DNA of 64,000 bases from NCBI GenBank assembly GCA_022749755.1, contig CM040449.1, positions 16,340,363-16,404,362 on the forward strand, written 5' to 3'. This document shows positions 46,800 to 59,830 of this stretch, piece by piece. Origin of the DNA: Azadirachta indica (taxonomy: Eukaryota; Streptophyta; Magnoliopsida; Sapindales; Meliaceae). The notes beneath the pieces were generated by a model that worked only from the letters and a program-made list of their open reading frames with translations, searched no databases and was not told the DNA's origin. The position numbers were made by a program, and so were the translations under genes. Each line of letters starts with the position of its first letter. Position 1 is the first letter of the stretch.

Positions 46800-46885
46800 T
46801 AATGTACTATAAATTCCACTTCATTGACTAGCAATTAGTCTCTTGGTTGGACTGTGCATCAGTATCTTCTTCCTGCCTGTAAATA
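46800..46885 (-). pseudogene. Possible terminal exon tail, duplicated
   Basis: On the minus strand TATTTACAG is followed by CAGGAAGAAGATACTGATGC and a TAG, reading QEEDTDAQSNQETNC. The parallel place in the other duplication copy (about 45505-45560) reads EEDANA and stops early. An acidic C-terminal tail of a host gene is possible; the assignment is weak. Confidence 0.25.
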
Positions 46886-47018
46886 CTAATTAATTAAGCA
46901 AATAATAAAATATGAATATTTATGAGATTTTCTTTTAAACATAATTTTTGTATCTACAAATTACAATTGAAGAAGAAGGAACATAAGCTTTGTCTCTCAA
47001 AAAATTAAATTTTTTTTT

Positions 47019-47107
47019 AAAATGTATGCAATGTAATTCTAGCAAGAATGAAGCCTTGTCTCTCTTTTGGTTAGTATGAGGAATGAGCTCTCTCAATACA
47101 TCTGAAA
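47019..47107 (-). pseudogene. Fragment of a BIM-type bHLH transcription factor exon
   Basis: The minus strand reads FQM, a 2-base disruption, then LRELIPHTNQKRDKASFLLE, followed by a damaged stretch ending IHF. This matches the second half of the bHLH domain of BES1-interacting Myc-like (BIM) proteins, where VIEYIQFLQ would follow. The basic region is not present nearby. It is an isolated, frameshifted exon piece. Confidence 0.6.
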
Positions 47108-47306
47108 TGTGCAATAGAAATTATAATATTTAGTTCCTAAATGTGTTCACAACTACTTCTAGAGCGATTGATCAATTAATTGCAACTAATAGGAAGAAGG
47201 GTAGTGATACTAAGTACATGCAAAATAATTTTTATCATACTATATAGAATCCTTTTTATCTTGCATAATCAAATATAAAAACTATACTAGCTAGCTATAT
47301 TAAATT

Positions 47307-48030
47307 ATTACTAAAAAAAATAAATTTTAGCGACAACACATGTCGCCAAAAAGTGACAAAATTCATCGTTAAAAGCTTTAGCAACAACATATATGTCATC
47401 GCCAATGTTGTCGCTAAAAGCTAGTCGCTAAAGGTTTTGGCGACAACAAACATCCGTCGCCACTAAAGCATTCAGTGACCACAGTCATGTTGTCCCCAAA
47501 AGTATTAACAGTGACAACATACTTTGTCGCCAACAATTATCATCCAAGACAATGTCATCGCCAAAGGTGGCCATCGAAACCTTTTAGCAACAACAATGCG
47601 ATCGTTGCCAAAGACTTTAATAGCGACGAAAGCAGTCATCACCAAACATTCTAATAGCATCAATCCTATTCGCCGCTAAAAACCTTATCAGCGGAAGCAC
47701 TGTCGTCACCAAAAAGCTAATTCCTCAACAAAACAACTGTCATCACCAAAATATTCTTTAGCAGTGACGACATGTTGTTCTAATAGATGTATTGGCAACA
47801 TGTTATTGTCACCAAAGGCAACAAACAGAACTTTAAGTGATGATCTCTTTTTGTTGCTAAAACACACTTCGGTGACGACATTGTCATTGTTGATACCAAT
47901 TTCAGCGATGATATCTATCATTGCCAAATCCCCTCAATGACAACTTGTTAACGCCTAGAACTTCGTAGGTAGTTTTGGCAATCACATTTTTGTCGTTGCT
48001 AAAACCTATTTTGCTATAATAATTTTGTTG
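47307..48030 (-). mobile_element. CACTA (En/Spm) element terminus with subterminal repeat array
   Basis: The left edge TTATTACTAAAAAAAATAAA resembles a decayed CACTACTAAAA terminus. It is followed by more than a dozen degenerate copies of TTTAGCGACAACA and its inverse TGTCGCCAAA. Such arrays bind the element's own regulatory protein. The matching other end is not found in the window. Confidence 0.65.
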
Positions 48031-48299
48031 CCCATATTTTATTAGTCTTCATTGTATATTGTAATATCTAATATTTGTTGCCGTAAATTGGTATCTTAAA
48101 TTTCATTTATATAAATTTAATTTATCAATTATAATATAAACTAAATAGATAATGATAAACATAAAGAGTAATTTAAATAATAAAAAAGACTAAAATGAAA
48201 AAGACTAAATTCATTAGACATAAATATGAATATCATCATAAATATTGTTTGAAAAAAAGAAAGTATTAATACAACTAAGAATATGAAAGAGAAAATCGA

Positions 48300-49010
48300 T
48301 CTGTTGGCAACTCTGACAAGAAGGATTTAACATCCTTCAATTCATTTTCATAAGTCTATAGCTTATTTTCAATAATCGTAGCTTATCTTCAGTAAATTGT
48401 AAGTGAGGTTTTGTTGATTCTAGCTCAAGTCGAGTAAATTCTAGCTCACCATGTAAACCTGCATTGTTGTAAAAAGAAACTCGAAACATCATGTGCTCAT
48501 TTGCGTTTGGGAAGCACCCTATAATAGTGCAATTAATTGCCAAATACTTGACGATAAATTTTCACATGTCTGTAATTGGTTGAGATCCCTCCTCAAGTGA
48601 CAGTTGTTGTATGTCCATCATTTTTTCCTATTTGAAAATAGATGCTATTAAAAACGTAAAAATTTCAAATTTAAAAATAAATTAATTTAATTTAAATAAA
48701 TAAACAAATGATGAAGAACTTACATGCGGCTTTTGTGCATCCAAATTAATCCGCCCATTTCTTTCATTATAATACATCGCATGAAAATGATACAGAAAAT
48801 TTTGATAATAACTGGAATTATCACTCTATTACAATAAAATGTTTAAAAAAATTACATATTTAGCATAATAGTTCAATCAATTTTTATACAATTTTATACT
48901 AAAAGATTTAAAACTATAGTAAGAACCTGAAAACTTTGTACACAATGAGCGTAAAAAGGTTTTGATCCAGCTCAATGATTGAATGGAAGTTTACTCCTAT
49001 TTTTATCATT
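48300..49010 (-). pseudogene. CACTA-associated TNPA/Ptta-like gene remnant
   Basis: Minus-strand pieces read NERNGRINLDAQKPH (about 48725-48772, ending at a GTAAG donor) and MMDIQQLSLEEGSQPITDM (about 48565-48625), then a stop. A further 68 codons (48337-48543) end in a coiled-coil-like RLELESTKPHLQFTEDKL. The order basic segment, EEGSQPITD and coiled coil is that of the plant transposase (Ptta/En/Spm) family. It is decayed and lies beside the subterminal array, pointing towards the element end. Confidence 0.5.
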
Positions 49011-50950
49011 TTTTTTTTTTTTTTTTTTTTTGCATCTTTTCTAAAGCACAAGATAAAATGTTTAAAAAAGAAAAAATATAAGACATATTAGACGTAACAC
49101 AACATTAAAGGCAAACAACCAAGCAAATTCTTAACTAAGAAAAGTAGGAAATTACTTACATGTGAACTAAACAACATACTTTAAAGGATATTAAAAATAA
49201 GAAATGAAAAGGTATGCATGCATGCTAATGTTCATGCCCCATCTGCCTCAAAACAACCAATTAACTTTAATTCTAAAGATATATATAAATATTAGAAATC
49301 CCTCAACATTTTAAATTGGCAATATGTTCAGTTTTCAAAAAATGCATATATGTTCAGTTTTAGAAATCCCTCTGTATCCTTTCAATTTTAGGGAAATGCA
49401 TATATGTTCAAAATAAATAATTAATTGAATTCAAATAAGAACTTTTAATAAATTCAAATAAGAAACAAACATAAAAAGTACATATATTTATGCATTTATT
49501 TGTTCTGATAACATGCAAAAAGAAAAAAAGTTAAAACAAGGGGAAAGCGTAATCCCACTCAGAAATTGTTATTAATTGGAAGCATAAATAAGTTCACAAT
49601 TATAACTCAATAAATAAACCAAACCATAAATCAATAATAATCAATGCATCAATTTTTTATTATTAACCAATTAATGTAATATAACTCATCATCATGGCAT
49701 TATGTAATCTGTAAACGCAGCAGAAGCAACATAAACACACAATATTTAATAGCCTAAAATCAAAAAGTAACTTCCAAAAAAATGTTGCCAAAAATCATAA
49801 GAGCCGCAAAATCAATATCAAAACTTATAAGATTTATCAATCAATATGAAATCCCTATTTCAAAAAAGAGTGACAAAATCAAACCATAATCAATTTGAAA
49901 TCAATATTTACTGTTTTAGGAAAGAAAAAATTAAACTATGATTTGAAATTCTTGCTTAACAAATGTGAGAAAGAAAGAGGAAGCTTTTGGTGATAGTTTG
50001 AAAAGAAACTCACAAGCTCCAATTAGTAGATCTCTTGAAAAAGAAATTGAATTACAATTGAATGGATGGACGTCGACACCGAGAATAATGAAGTTGGACA
50101 AATACTGGGGTTTGGTAGTCACATTACATCACCAAAAGCACAACTTCAAATTATCATTTGGTTGCCAAACACAAACAACTACAACAGATAATCTCACTCT
50201 CCACCAGTCTCCCCAGTTACTAAAGAAAGATCATTATTCCTAACATAAATAAATTTTTAGCTTCTTTAATGGATTCTTTTTAATGGGAAGGACATTTTAC
50301 AAACACAAGGAATCCATTTTATAAACAAAATAGCTTACCTAGTTTTGGTTTGATACTTCCTAGCAACCAAAATATAAATTGGCTGAACTACAAAGACAAT
50401 GCAAGCCGTCCCTCAAGGATGTGATTTACACATAACTTTCAGAACACTGTAACATTAGGGTAAGAATGAGCTAAAGAATTTGTACTTGAAATAATTTCAC
50501 CCTCACTAAGCTTTAAAAATTTTATAGAATATGTATGTCTTGAATCTATTAGAACTCAAATATGATTTAAATATGTTTTAATAATCGTAAATAACATATA
50601 GATCAAATGTATAATTAAACTTTGAACAAACATACCTCCAGTCATTGACGTCTTTCGCAATCTGATGACGAAGCATTATGGTTTAAGGTTTTTCTAAACC
50701 TTACACAATTCTATATGATGGTGTATATTAACTGAAGAGAAATTGTTAGCTTGGGGACATAACTAAGGGAATGCTTGCATTTATAGGCTCTATCCATCAT
50801 AGAAGCCACGAAAAAAAAACTATTACAAACTATTAGATTATGTAACCAATTGTTAGAATATGTAACCAAATGCCAAAAACTGCCAAAAATTGTATAATAT
50901 ACGTTCCTACCTAAAATAATAAAAAATCATGGTACACCTATAATTAAAAA
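49011..50950. other. AT-rich intergenic or transposon interior
   Basis: A long poly-T lies at 49011-49031. A plus-strand frame of 92 codons (49965-50243, MRKKEEAFGDSLKRN) has somewhat better codon use than its surroundings but no recognisable domain. No other feature is seen. Confidence 0.4.
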
Positions 50951-50960
50951 ATTCTAAAAT

Positions 50961-50970
50961 TCTCTCACTT
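50961..50970 (-). other. Copia polypurine tract
   Basis: On the minus strand GTGGACCAAGTGAGAGAATTTT is a decayed form of the common GTGGACCAAGTGGGAGAATG before copia 3' LTRs. The LTR would extend leftwards from about 50960, but its end is not clear. Confidence 0.4.
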
Positions 50971-51244
50971 GGTCCACATATTTCACCATTTACTATCTAA
51001 GAAACAAAATACATGAATCATGGTAATAGGTTCTCTAAAAACATGTATTACCTTTCATGTATCACTATGCATTACGTCTCTTAAACAGTTACTCATATAA
51101 ATTTAATGAATAAACCTCATGTTTATTTTAGGCCTAAACATTAATGATATTTCTCAAATTAATAAATGTATGCGCAATTGATAATCAAATATAAGAAAAT
51201 ATCATAACATAAATAGAATTTCATTACAATCAACTTTCGTCCAT

Positions 51245-52006
51245 ATAACAAAAATCATGAAAAGGAACCAAGTCCTATTCGATCTAAAAGATCCTTAAAT
51301 ATCTACAGTGGCATGCCTTTCGTTAAAGGACTAGCAAACATCAACATAGAAAAGAACCACTATTTTGTCTTTAACATATTCTCTTATGGCTAAATACTTG
51401 ATGTCAATGTGTTTGTTTCAATTACCACTTTTATTATTTTTAGCCATAAAAATTGTAACTGAATTATCATAATATATCCTTAATGGCCTAAAAATTGAAT
51501 CCATAATTCTAAGCCTAGATATGAAATTCTTCATCCATACACCGTGCGAGATAGCCTCAGAATAAGATACGAACCTAGCCTCTATAGTAAAAGAAGCAAT
51601 CAAAGTTTGCTTTGCACTCTTCCAAGACACCATACAAGCTACACTAGGTGAATAATATTTTATTTGAAATCTCTCTAAAATTTTGTTGATATAGGTCTCT
51701 TGAGACAAACGCAAAATACCTCGAAATTTATTTTTATGTATCTTAATACCAATGACACAATATGCACCACCTATATCCTTCATGTCAAAATTTTCAGAAA
51801 GAAACTATTTCACCTCATATAACAACACCTTATCATTGGCCTTCTTATATATACATTGATCCTTGATGTTCACTGCGAAACCAAATGAAGAAATAATATC
51901 ATTAAATTTCAAATACCACCGACAGGAGGCTTGTTGCAAGCCATATATGAATTTCTTGAGCTTGCAAACCAAATGCTCACTATTGTTAGAGGAAAATCCT
52001 TCTGGT
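51245..52006 (-). pseudogene. Copia pol remnant: reverse transcriptase and RNase H
   Basis: From the right, the minus strand reads RPEGFSSNNSEHLVCKLKK, IYGLQQASCRWYLKF and DQCIYKK. It then jumps to LLYEVK with the YVDD catalytic segment deleted and a stop at 51805. NFDMKDIGGAYCVIGIKIH and LSQETYINKILERF follow, then a second deletion after YYSPSVA. RNase H resumes at SWKSAKQTLIASFTIEA and YYDNSVTIFMAKN, and a frameshifted tail (PLTKGMP, DLLDRIGLGS) ends near 51250. Loss of the active site and internal deletions make it dead. Confidence 0.8.
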
Positions 52007-52009
52007 CGT

Positions 52010-52858
52010 TTCTTATTGTTGTGTGATTTGACAAACGCAAGTGCATGTTGTTGCAAACAAGTAATATAAGGTGAGTAGAGTATCGTTCCCATGAGGAGTA
52101 ATCGCCGATTAATTACTGAAAATAATATTTCTTAAATTTTTGAAGAAACAAAAAATGATTGTGATAAGGAAAATTAAAAGAAACTCAAATGACTACAATT
52201 TAATACATACAATCAGAAAAGGAAATTTCAATGAGAATAATATTAGAGCTAATAATTTAACTCAATTTACTCATACCTAGTTCCTCAAATTGTATTATCA
52301 TAATTAATCCCTATGTTGCTAGTTGATTATTCTAACCTATTCGACTATCTCTCTCGAGATCAGTCAAATCTATTGCTCGTTTACATGCTTACCATATCTC
52401 TATATAAAATACAAAATAAATGGAAATGCATTATGAGCAATAATAATCATTGAACCTCCTACACAAACCACATTGATACATCTCTGTTCAATACGCAATT
52501 TGTGATGTTTATCAACTGATTTAAACAAAATAAATATTTCTTAATATTCATTGGTCCATAAATCAATTAATTAATGGCCAGTTAATTAATCGCATTAAGT
52601 TCCTGATAAACACGCAACATAGATTATTAATAAAAATAACACAATAATCAGAACATGGTGTTTTCAAAAGATTAAACCATTGCCCTAAATATTAAATTTA
52701 GCAACTCATAAAAAATGGGTTTACAACTAATATTCATCAATTCAATCATCCTCAACATATTCAAATTGTAATAATGCTAAATTTAATACAATAAATAAGA
52801 TAAGAGTATAAAGATAAACTAAGTTGGAGAGCTTTTTCTTCAAAATATTCTCTTGCTT
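52010..52858. other. Non-coding repeat-like DNA up to the gap
   Basis: The sequence beginning AACAAGTAATATAAGGTGAG and GTATCGTTCCCATGAGGAGT resembles a widely scattered plant non-coding retroelement end. It interrupts the copia pol at about 52007. No gene is seen. Confidence 0.4.
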
Positions 52859-52958
52859 NNNNNNNNNNNNNNNNNNNNNNNNNNNNNNNNNNNNNNNNNN
52901 NNNNNNNNNNNNNNNNNNNNNNNNNNNNNNNNNNNNNNNNNNNNNNNNNNNNNNNNNN
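52859..52958. other. Assembly gap, exactly 100 N
   Basis: The run of N is exactly 100, the placeholder used for a gap of unknown length. The second copy of the 11-kb block starts at the very next base. Confidence 0.99.
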
Positions 52959-55900
52959 GGTTCAACCTTTTGTATTTACACGTAATGTTATTACTATAGT
53001 CGTTGACACTTCGAACTTGAATATGTACTCTAGGCTATAATAATTAACTTCTTGGTTATATATTTTTTATTTTGTTGGTGGTATATATACTTTGAGCATA
53101 GGTGGATTTGAGCTTTATTATGGTCGGTTGTAATATTTTTTTGAATAAACTTATCAGTATATATTACTTCTTCTTGTTTTTTTTTAAAGAAATAGGTTAA
53201 TAATTTTGTATCATTACATTATATGCATTTTGTTTGAATTTTTAATAATTGATAGCATCATGTTATGTGCAACATCTTTATGTATTTTTCTCATTGTGAT
53301 GTTGTGAGGCTTCCTATTGCATATTTGTGGCTAGTTCTTGCATGGATAAATCATGTATATAGAGCCTAAGTTTTGAGGATTGAACTCATCATGAGCAATT
53401 TCCATGTAGGTAATAGTAGAACAACTTTCTTAGATTTTTTGAGATTTTAATACCTTTAGAATAGCCTTAGATCTACAATCACATGTCTTGTTCTTGAACT
53501 TGATCAACCATCTATCCACAACATCTTCAAAATCACCAATATTAGTTGAACTACATGTTAAATATGGCATTTTTTAAAAGATATTTTTTGAAAGATTTTT
53601 GCCAAATTTATTTTACTATTTTAGGCCGTTGCAATGGTAAAAAATTTGCCACTTGAATTTTTGTATGATAAATATGAAATTTTTTAGCATTTTTCCGGGC
53701 ATTTTTGTAGTAGCACCAACATGCTTTTCATGCAAGTAAATGAATAATTTTTTTATTTACCTTAAAACCAGGCAAAACAGGGACAAAATTATAGCTTCAT
53801 AATATCTTTGATGTTTTAGGAGCAAAATAATACTTAGTTAACTTTAGTCAGTTAAAACTGAATAATAAAACTAATGATGTGGGGGTCACGTTGAATATAT
53901 TTACAAACATCGGATGTAAATCGAATGTTGTTAAAACATTCTAAAGGTAATATAAATGTACCAATTTTTAAAATATGAAGCACATTATTATTACATGCTA
54001 GCGTTTATTAGAATAGAAAACAAAATGAAATATATGATGTTAAAGTATTATTATACATACAAACTTGTTTGTACAACATGATGTGGTTATGTTAAATTGT
54101 TTTTTACATATTCTACATAATAAATTATTTGGGATTGTATCAACAATATAACATTGCTAGAATACATCAATTTATATAAATAAAATTAACACAAATTCCC
54201 TATATATAATTCATACTATAAAAAATAAGGAGAATGCTTAATATCCCTTATTATTTGCCTTAATCCCCAATTATCCTCTGTTGCTTGTGTAATATTATAC
54301 ATATATACTATGTTTTCTAGTATATTTTAGCGATTGCATGTAGAATGATGAAAAGATGGGCTAATATGCATTATTTAAGGTTGATTTAAATGAGGTTTTT
54401 CTTTTTTCTGTTTAAATTGGGAGTATTTATGTCTAATTGTGTAATGTATTCGGTATGTTAACAATTTTGGAGATTATATATTTCACTTAAATAAAAAGAG
54501 TTAATAGGTTAGTTGCTTAGTTACGGGGGTTTTGTGTATTTATGATATACATATGTATGATTTAGCTTGCATGGGTATGAACTATTATTGATGGTTGTGT
54601 GTTGTTAATAAGATGGATATTACATAGATGAAGATGATAGTTATCTTTTGTAGAAGGAAAGTTAAATTGGGGAAGGTTAATGTCAATCATTATAGTTTGG
54701 TATCAACTATTAATAATGTGTTGGAGATTGTTGAGAATTGACACAAATTTAATAATGAAAATTTCATTATTAATGCTGTTGTATCTTGGTCAAATGAGAA
54801 ATTACTATTAGAGAACGAACATAAAAGACTTCATTAATTTCATATCCATGTATAAAGGCTTTGACAGAGTGCTATTGGAGATAAATGTCTTGTCTTTAAA
54901 GCAAATGCCAATAAAATAGCCAAAAGAACATGGATAATCATTGACCCAAACACTTCTATTAAACACCACTCCTAAACCAAAACCAAAATCATTTCTTTAA
55001 TAGTCAACCCTTAGCATAAAAAGACCCATAAGTAGAAAACTACCATAATAGAAGGCCTAAACCAAAAATCATCCTTCTTCTAAGATTCACTCGTCAACTA
55101 GCCTTTGTTATAATAGATTACACTGATGATGAATATCTTATTTCTCAAGTGACTCAAACACAAAAACAAATAGAAACACAGGAGTAAGTAGAATAGAGAG
55201 AACTAAGGGAAAGAATTCCGTCATATGTAGATCAATAAGAGGATGTTGATTTGTTGGATGTATGGTTATATGTTTGAGGAAGATGTTTGATTTAGGTTTA
55301 ACTCCATTATTCTTATGATAAATTAAATACACAGTTTTAATATCAAAAAATTGAAATTTTAAATCAATTTTTTTTTTTTGTGAAAACCATATGAGATCCA
55401 AGATTTTCCTTTTAAATTCATTTGCTATTTTTGCTGTCTTATTCAATCTATGTTATTTATGTATAAATTTGTAAGGTAGAATTCTATTTTATTAGATTTT
55501 ATAGCTCGACAATCCCATTATGAGAATTTTTGTTTGCCTATGATCTTCTAGTATTAGATAGAGTTTTTGCTAAAGTAACATTGCTAGAATTGATTTATGT
55601 GATTATTGTTATTACTAATTTTACCAATTTATATTTAATTAGTCCTTACATGTACCCTAATTTCAAGAGTTATCGAAATTTTTATACATAAAATGATGTT
55701 CAAAGCTCTGCATTATTGCATATGGTATATTATGATTATATTCTTTTGCAAATGACAAATACTTAGTTGAAAGTATCACATGTAGCCACAAAATTTGAAA
55801 GGAATATGCTATTTTTTACCTTTTTTAGTAGGTGGGTTGTGAGTAGAAGTTACTTAGCTGGCTTTTGAAAAATCTATTGTAACAAATATGATAGATTATA

Positions 55901-57130
55901 TTATGTTAACAAAAATGGATTGTGTGAATAAGATTGCCAGCTTTGAATGGTCAAATTCTTAGATAAGTTGATGAATCTATAAATCTTGTCATAAATCAAC
56001 AATTTTAGATGCTTGTTTTTTTGTACATGTTTGGAAGTTATCTAGATTGATTGTGCTTTTGGAGAGTTTATACATTGCATTAAATTTTTTGAATTATTCT
56101 TAATTTTTTTTCAATTCAGTTGTTTGTCATTTGAGCAATTTGAAACTTTATTTCTATTTAATGTTCTTGAGTTATTGGAATATATACTATTCGTATGAAT
56201 CATTACCTATTCTTATTGATTGACTTAATTTATGAACATTCATCGAGTTAATGAATAGAGAGATAAGAGGAGAACTTGGCTTCTACATTTAATTAAGATT
56301 GGTTCTTATTTCTTTATCACTTTTTTTCTTCCCTTCAAATCAACCATTCTATTAGCTAATTGTATTCTTCTAATTTTACTAGTTGTTTCACGAGGCAATT
56401 CAAAACTATAATGTACCATAAATATGCTAAAAAACAAAGTGAGTTTTGAAATATGTTTTAAGTTAATTGAACTTGTATTTGTACAATAATCATACTTAAA
56501 GGCTATGCACTTGTTATGTTGATATTGTCAAAGGAGAAGTTGAATGGCAATGGTTGCAAAGGGAAGAGCTAGAATTTGAGCTTCATTTTGTAAAACACCA
56601 GACGTAATAATTATTTAAAGTGTATCTTATTGTAAACTTGAATTGTTCAAAGTGTATTGCAAAGATTTGAATCATAAAGGATATATTAGTTATTTTATTT
56701 ATTTTATATATTTAAATTACTTAATATGCATAACAGAACAAAAAATAGATTGCAAACGATTTTGAATCATAAAGTGTATATAGGTCATTTATCTACTTTG
56801 TTAACACACACAACATACTTAAAAATAGGTTATTACATCAATTTTCATCAAAAATTGGTGTCAAAATCATATATTTGTGAAAAGTAAGTATTTAAGTATT
56901 TAAGTAATTGCATTATTTGGATTAGTTGACTAACAGTCAAGAGGAGGTAAATGATACGTTCTCTAAACTTTCTCTCTAAGTGATATAATTCTAAACCTCA
57001 GAGGAGGTATTTGATAATATCCTCTAAAATTAAGAATTATGCTAGGCATATATATGCCAATTTAAGAAAGTTGTTTACTTTTGAAGTCATGAGCCTCTAG
57101 GCCACAAACAATCTTCAGGTTGACCACAAT

Positions 57131-57662
57131 TAGAGATGGGAATAGGGCAAGATATGGGTGGGAGATCTTTCCCGTTCCCCAACCCGTTTTAATTTTGATC
57201 CCCATTTTCTAATAAAATATAATAGGATAGGGGTGGGGAATCCCCATATGGGGAATGGATTTACCATTCCCACTTATTTTCCCCATTTTTGTATTTATTT
57301 ATACTAAATGCTAACTAAAAATTTTATTAATATATTATGGTGTTATTTGTACATGATAATTATATTGAAAATATAAATTTCATTGTTGAAAGGATAAAAA
57401 ATTATGATTTATAAATTTTTTTAATTAAATATTTTCCACATATATATATTTATTTTAAAAATAGCATATTATAATATTTTATTATATATATATATATGGG
57501 GAATGGGGTGGGGAGTACTAAACCATTTCCTACCCCATTAATAATATGGGGATTAATGTCCCCTATTCCTTACTCCATTCCGTATTATATCATCTCAGTT
57601 TTATCACAATTAGGGCGGATTTCCATGAGATCCCAAACCCATAGGGGATTTTGCCATCCCTA
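57131..57662. mobile_element. Non-autonomous hAT-type element, block copy 2
   Basis: It is the counterpart of 37079-37610, with the same length, the same ends and the same imperfect flanking pair ACCACAAT and ACTACAAT. The insertion therefore predates the block duplication or allele split. Confidence 0.75.
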
Positions 57663-57786
57663 ACTACAATAGATAAAATCAATGAATTAAGTCACTTGCA
57701 TAAAAATGGCTTGTGAAAAATGAACCAATAAATTAGTCGTGTTGCTTGTTTGACCCTTTTTTTTTTCAAAATAGACAATGTTACAA

Positions 57787-58640
57787 ATAATATGACTAAG
57801 TTGTGGAACAGTTGTTTAATAAGCATAGAAGGAAGCCTTTTATTGAGCTGCTAAAGTTTATCATAATGAAATTAATGAAAAGGATGATTACGAGGAGGAA
57901 AAATTCTGCACAGTAGGCTACTTTGCCTTTGAGAGTTAATAAAAAGATTCACATTCTATCAAAGGCTGTAAGGAAGCTTCTAGTTGTGAAATCCAATAAA
58001 TATGAGTTTAAAGTGATTGATTTAAGTTTAAAGATGAACGATATTTTATGTTGGACTTTAGTCATTCAATTTGTGATTGTTTGGGTTGGCAGTTGAATGG
58101 GTTCCCATGCAAGCATGCAATGACATCTTAACCAAGTTGATTATGTTGATAGAAGCAAGTCTAAAGATGCATATTTTGCTACTTATTCATCCATAATCCA
58201 TCAATTGCCTGACAAGTTATTATGACCAAAAATTGACTTGCTAGATTTAAAGCCTCAAGAAATAATTGCTAAGGCTGGTGGGCCAAAATATAATAGAAGG
58301 AAAGATTCATAATAAGGCCTTTTATGAAAGGAAAAGATACAGTACTAGGTGTAATAAATGTCGTCATAGCAAAAGAAGTTGTCCACTTACCAAGTTATGT
58401 CACTTTCTTCTCATGTTATAGGTACAATCAAATAAATCTTTTAATTTCCTTTTAAAGTTACTATTTTCTTTTTTTATTTTAACAAGTTCAAAAAAGCAAA
58501 TAAAGAGGAGTGAAGCTGTTATAAAAGACATAACTAAAGTTGGTACAAGTCAACATAATCCCTAGAAGGCAAGACTAACACTTAGAAAAGAATAATGCAT
58601 ACCCATCCATCATCCTCTCAAGGTGAGAATACTAGTTTTA
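57787..58640 (+). pseudogene. MULE transposase C-terminal relic, block copy 2
   Basis: It is the counterpart of 37735-38590. The SWIM motif is at 58072-58122 and the knuckle near 58347-58382. It shares the same disabling lesions, so both were already dead when the copies separated. Confidence 0.65.
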
Positions 58641-59830
58641 GTTCTGGTTTTGGTGGAAGCACTAAGGCGTAGAGCAACTTAAAAGATATCAAAGATGAAA
58701 GACATTTTGTTACAACTTGTTATTTGTTTGTTAAAGTAATTACACGATATTGTTTTTCATTTTTTGCTATGAATGCAGTAATGATGCATGATATAGTTGC
58801 TTCTAAAGGTAGTTTTAGTTGGACAAAGAATACATGTGTTAAGGTACAGATGAAACACATTTAGGGCATTTTCATTATTCATCTTATATTTTGATTGTTT
58901 ATAGTTGGACTTGAATTTTAAGCTTACCATTGAAATTTTATCAAATAGTATGTATCATTGGTTTGATTTGAATACAATTACTTTTTTTGTTTTTCTTAAT
59001 CTTCAAAGTGTACAGGCTGGATTTGAAATGTTTTACAATTGCATTATACAAAATGCAAAACAACACTATGATCACCATTAGCATCTTCTTAACATGTCCA
59101 TTGGACATAGGTCTTTCTCTAGATTTATTGTTCACTTCATTTTATTGACTTATGCACGATATACTTGGGCTTATATTACTTGAAATGATGCTTAATGTTG
59201 CCATATATCTCTTATATTAGCATGTGTCTCGTACTTAGTTGGGCTTTTAGAAACTAACATACCCGCAAACCTAATGTCACTTGTAGTAAAATATAGCTTA
59301 TTTGGATTTTTTGAACTCTCTAATATCTAACTCCAGCCTTGACACCATATTGACAAAACCTACTGTTAAACTTCATGATTCCACCATTAAGTTCACTTAT
59401 GTTGGCACTATTTTTGTTCAACGCATTGTCTAGTAACCTATGTTATTTGAAATCATCATTAGTTGGCTTCTAAAAGCAAAAAAATTCACAACTTGGGTAC
59501 TTTATACAAGAAAAAAAGAAAGCTTAGTAAGGTTTTTTTTAGACTCTTAAATATCTATTGTAGCCTTCCTTTCACATCTACACAAGTTATTTCTAAATTT
59601 TATTATTTCTCCATTCCTTTACATTGTTGAAAGATTAAATGAAACTTATTATAGTATTTTCCTTGTATTTTTATATTTGAAGTATGGAAGAACTTGTGTT
59701 TTTTGGATTTGGAGAATGGACAAAATAATAACTTAAAAGTTTGTGAACAGAATGAAGAAAATGAAAACTTTGTTTTTGTTTTAATTTCTATGATTTTTAA
59801 AGGCTTCAAATTCATGTTGCTGTTTATGAC

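Larger units (their letters stand above)
44690..46980 (+). repeat. Degenerate direct duplication, period about 1.32 kb
   Basis: 44690-45660 and 46010-46980 align in order. Both have GATAAAGATAA-GAATTAGAGATA, GGTGGTAGGACC, a TTTTCTATTTTAG block, then AAATCAAATTTTAAAAATTAAACTTGCAAA, and end with TAAATACTAATTAATT followed by an AT-rich tail. Divergence is substantial, so it is old. The segment 45683-45931 lies between the copies. Confidence 0.75.

Noticed and set aside
47327..48010. CRISPR-like spaced repeats
   Set aside because: The units are degenerate, occur in both orientations, have no constant spacers, and match CACTA subterminal repeats; the genome is a plant.
49965..50243. 92-codon plus-strand frame MRKKEEAFGDSL
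   Set aside because: No family is recognised, no splice or promoter context, and a minus-strand frame of similar quality overlaps. It is kept only as a note in the intergenic entry.
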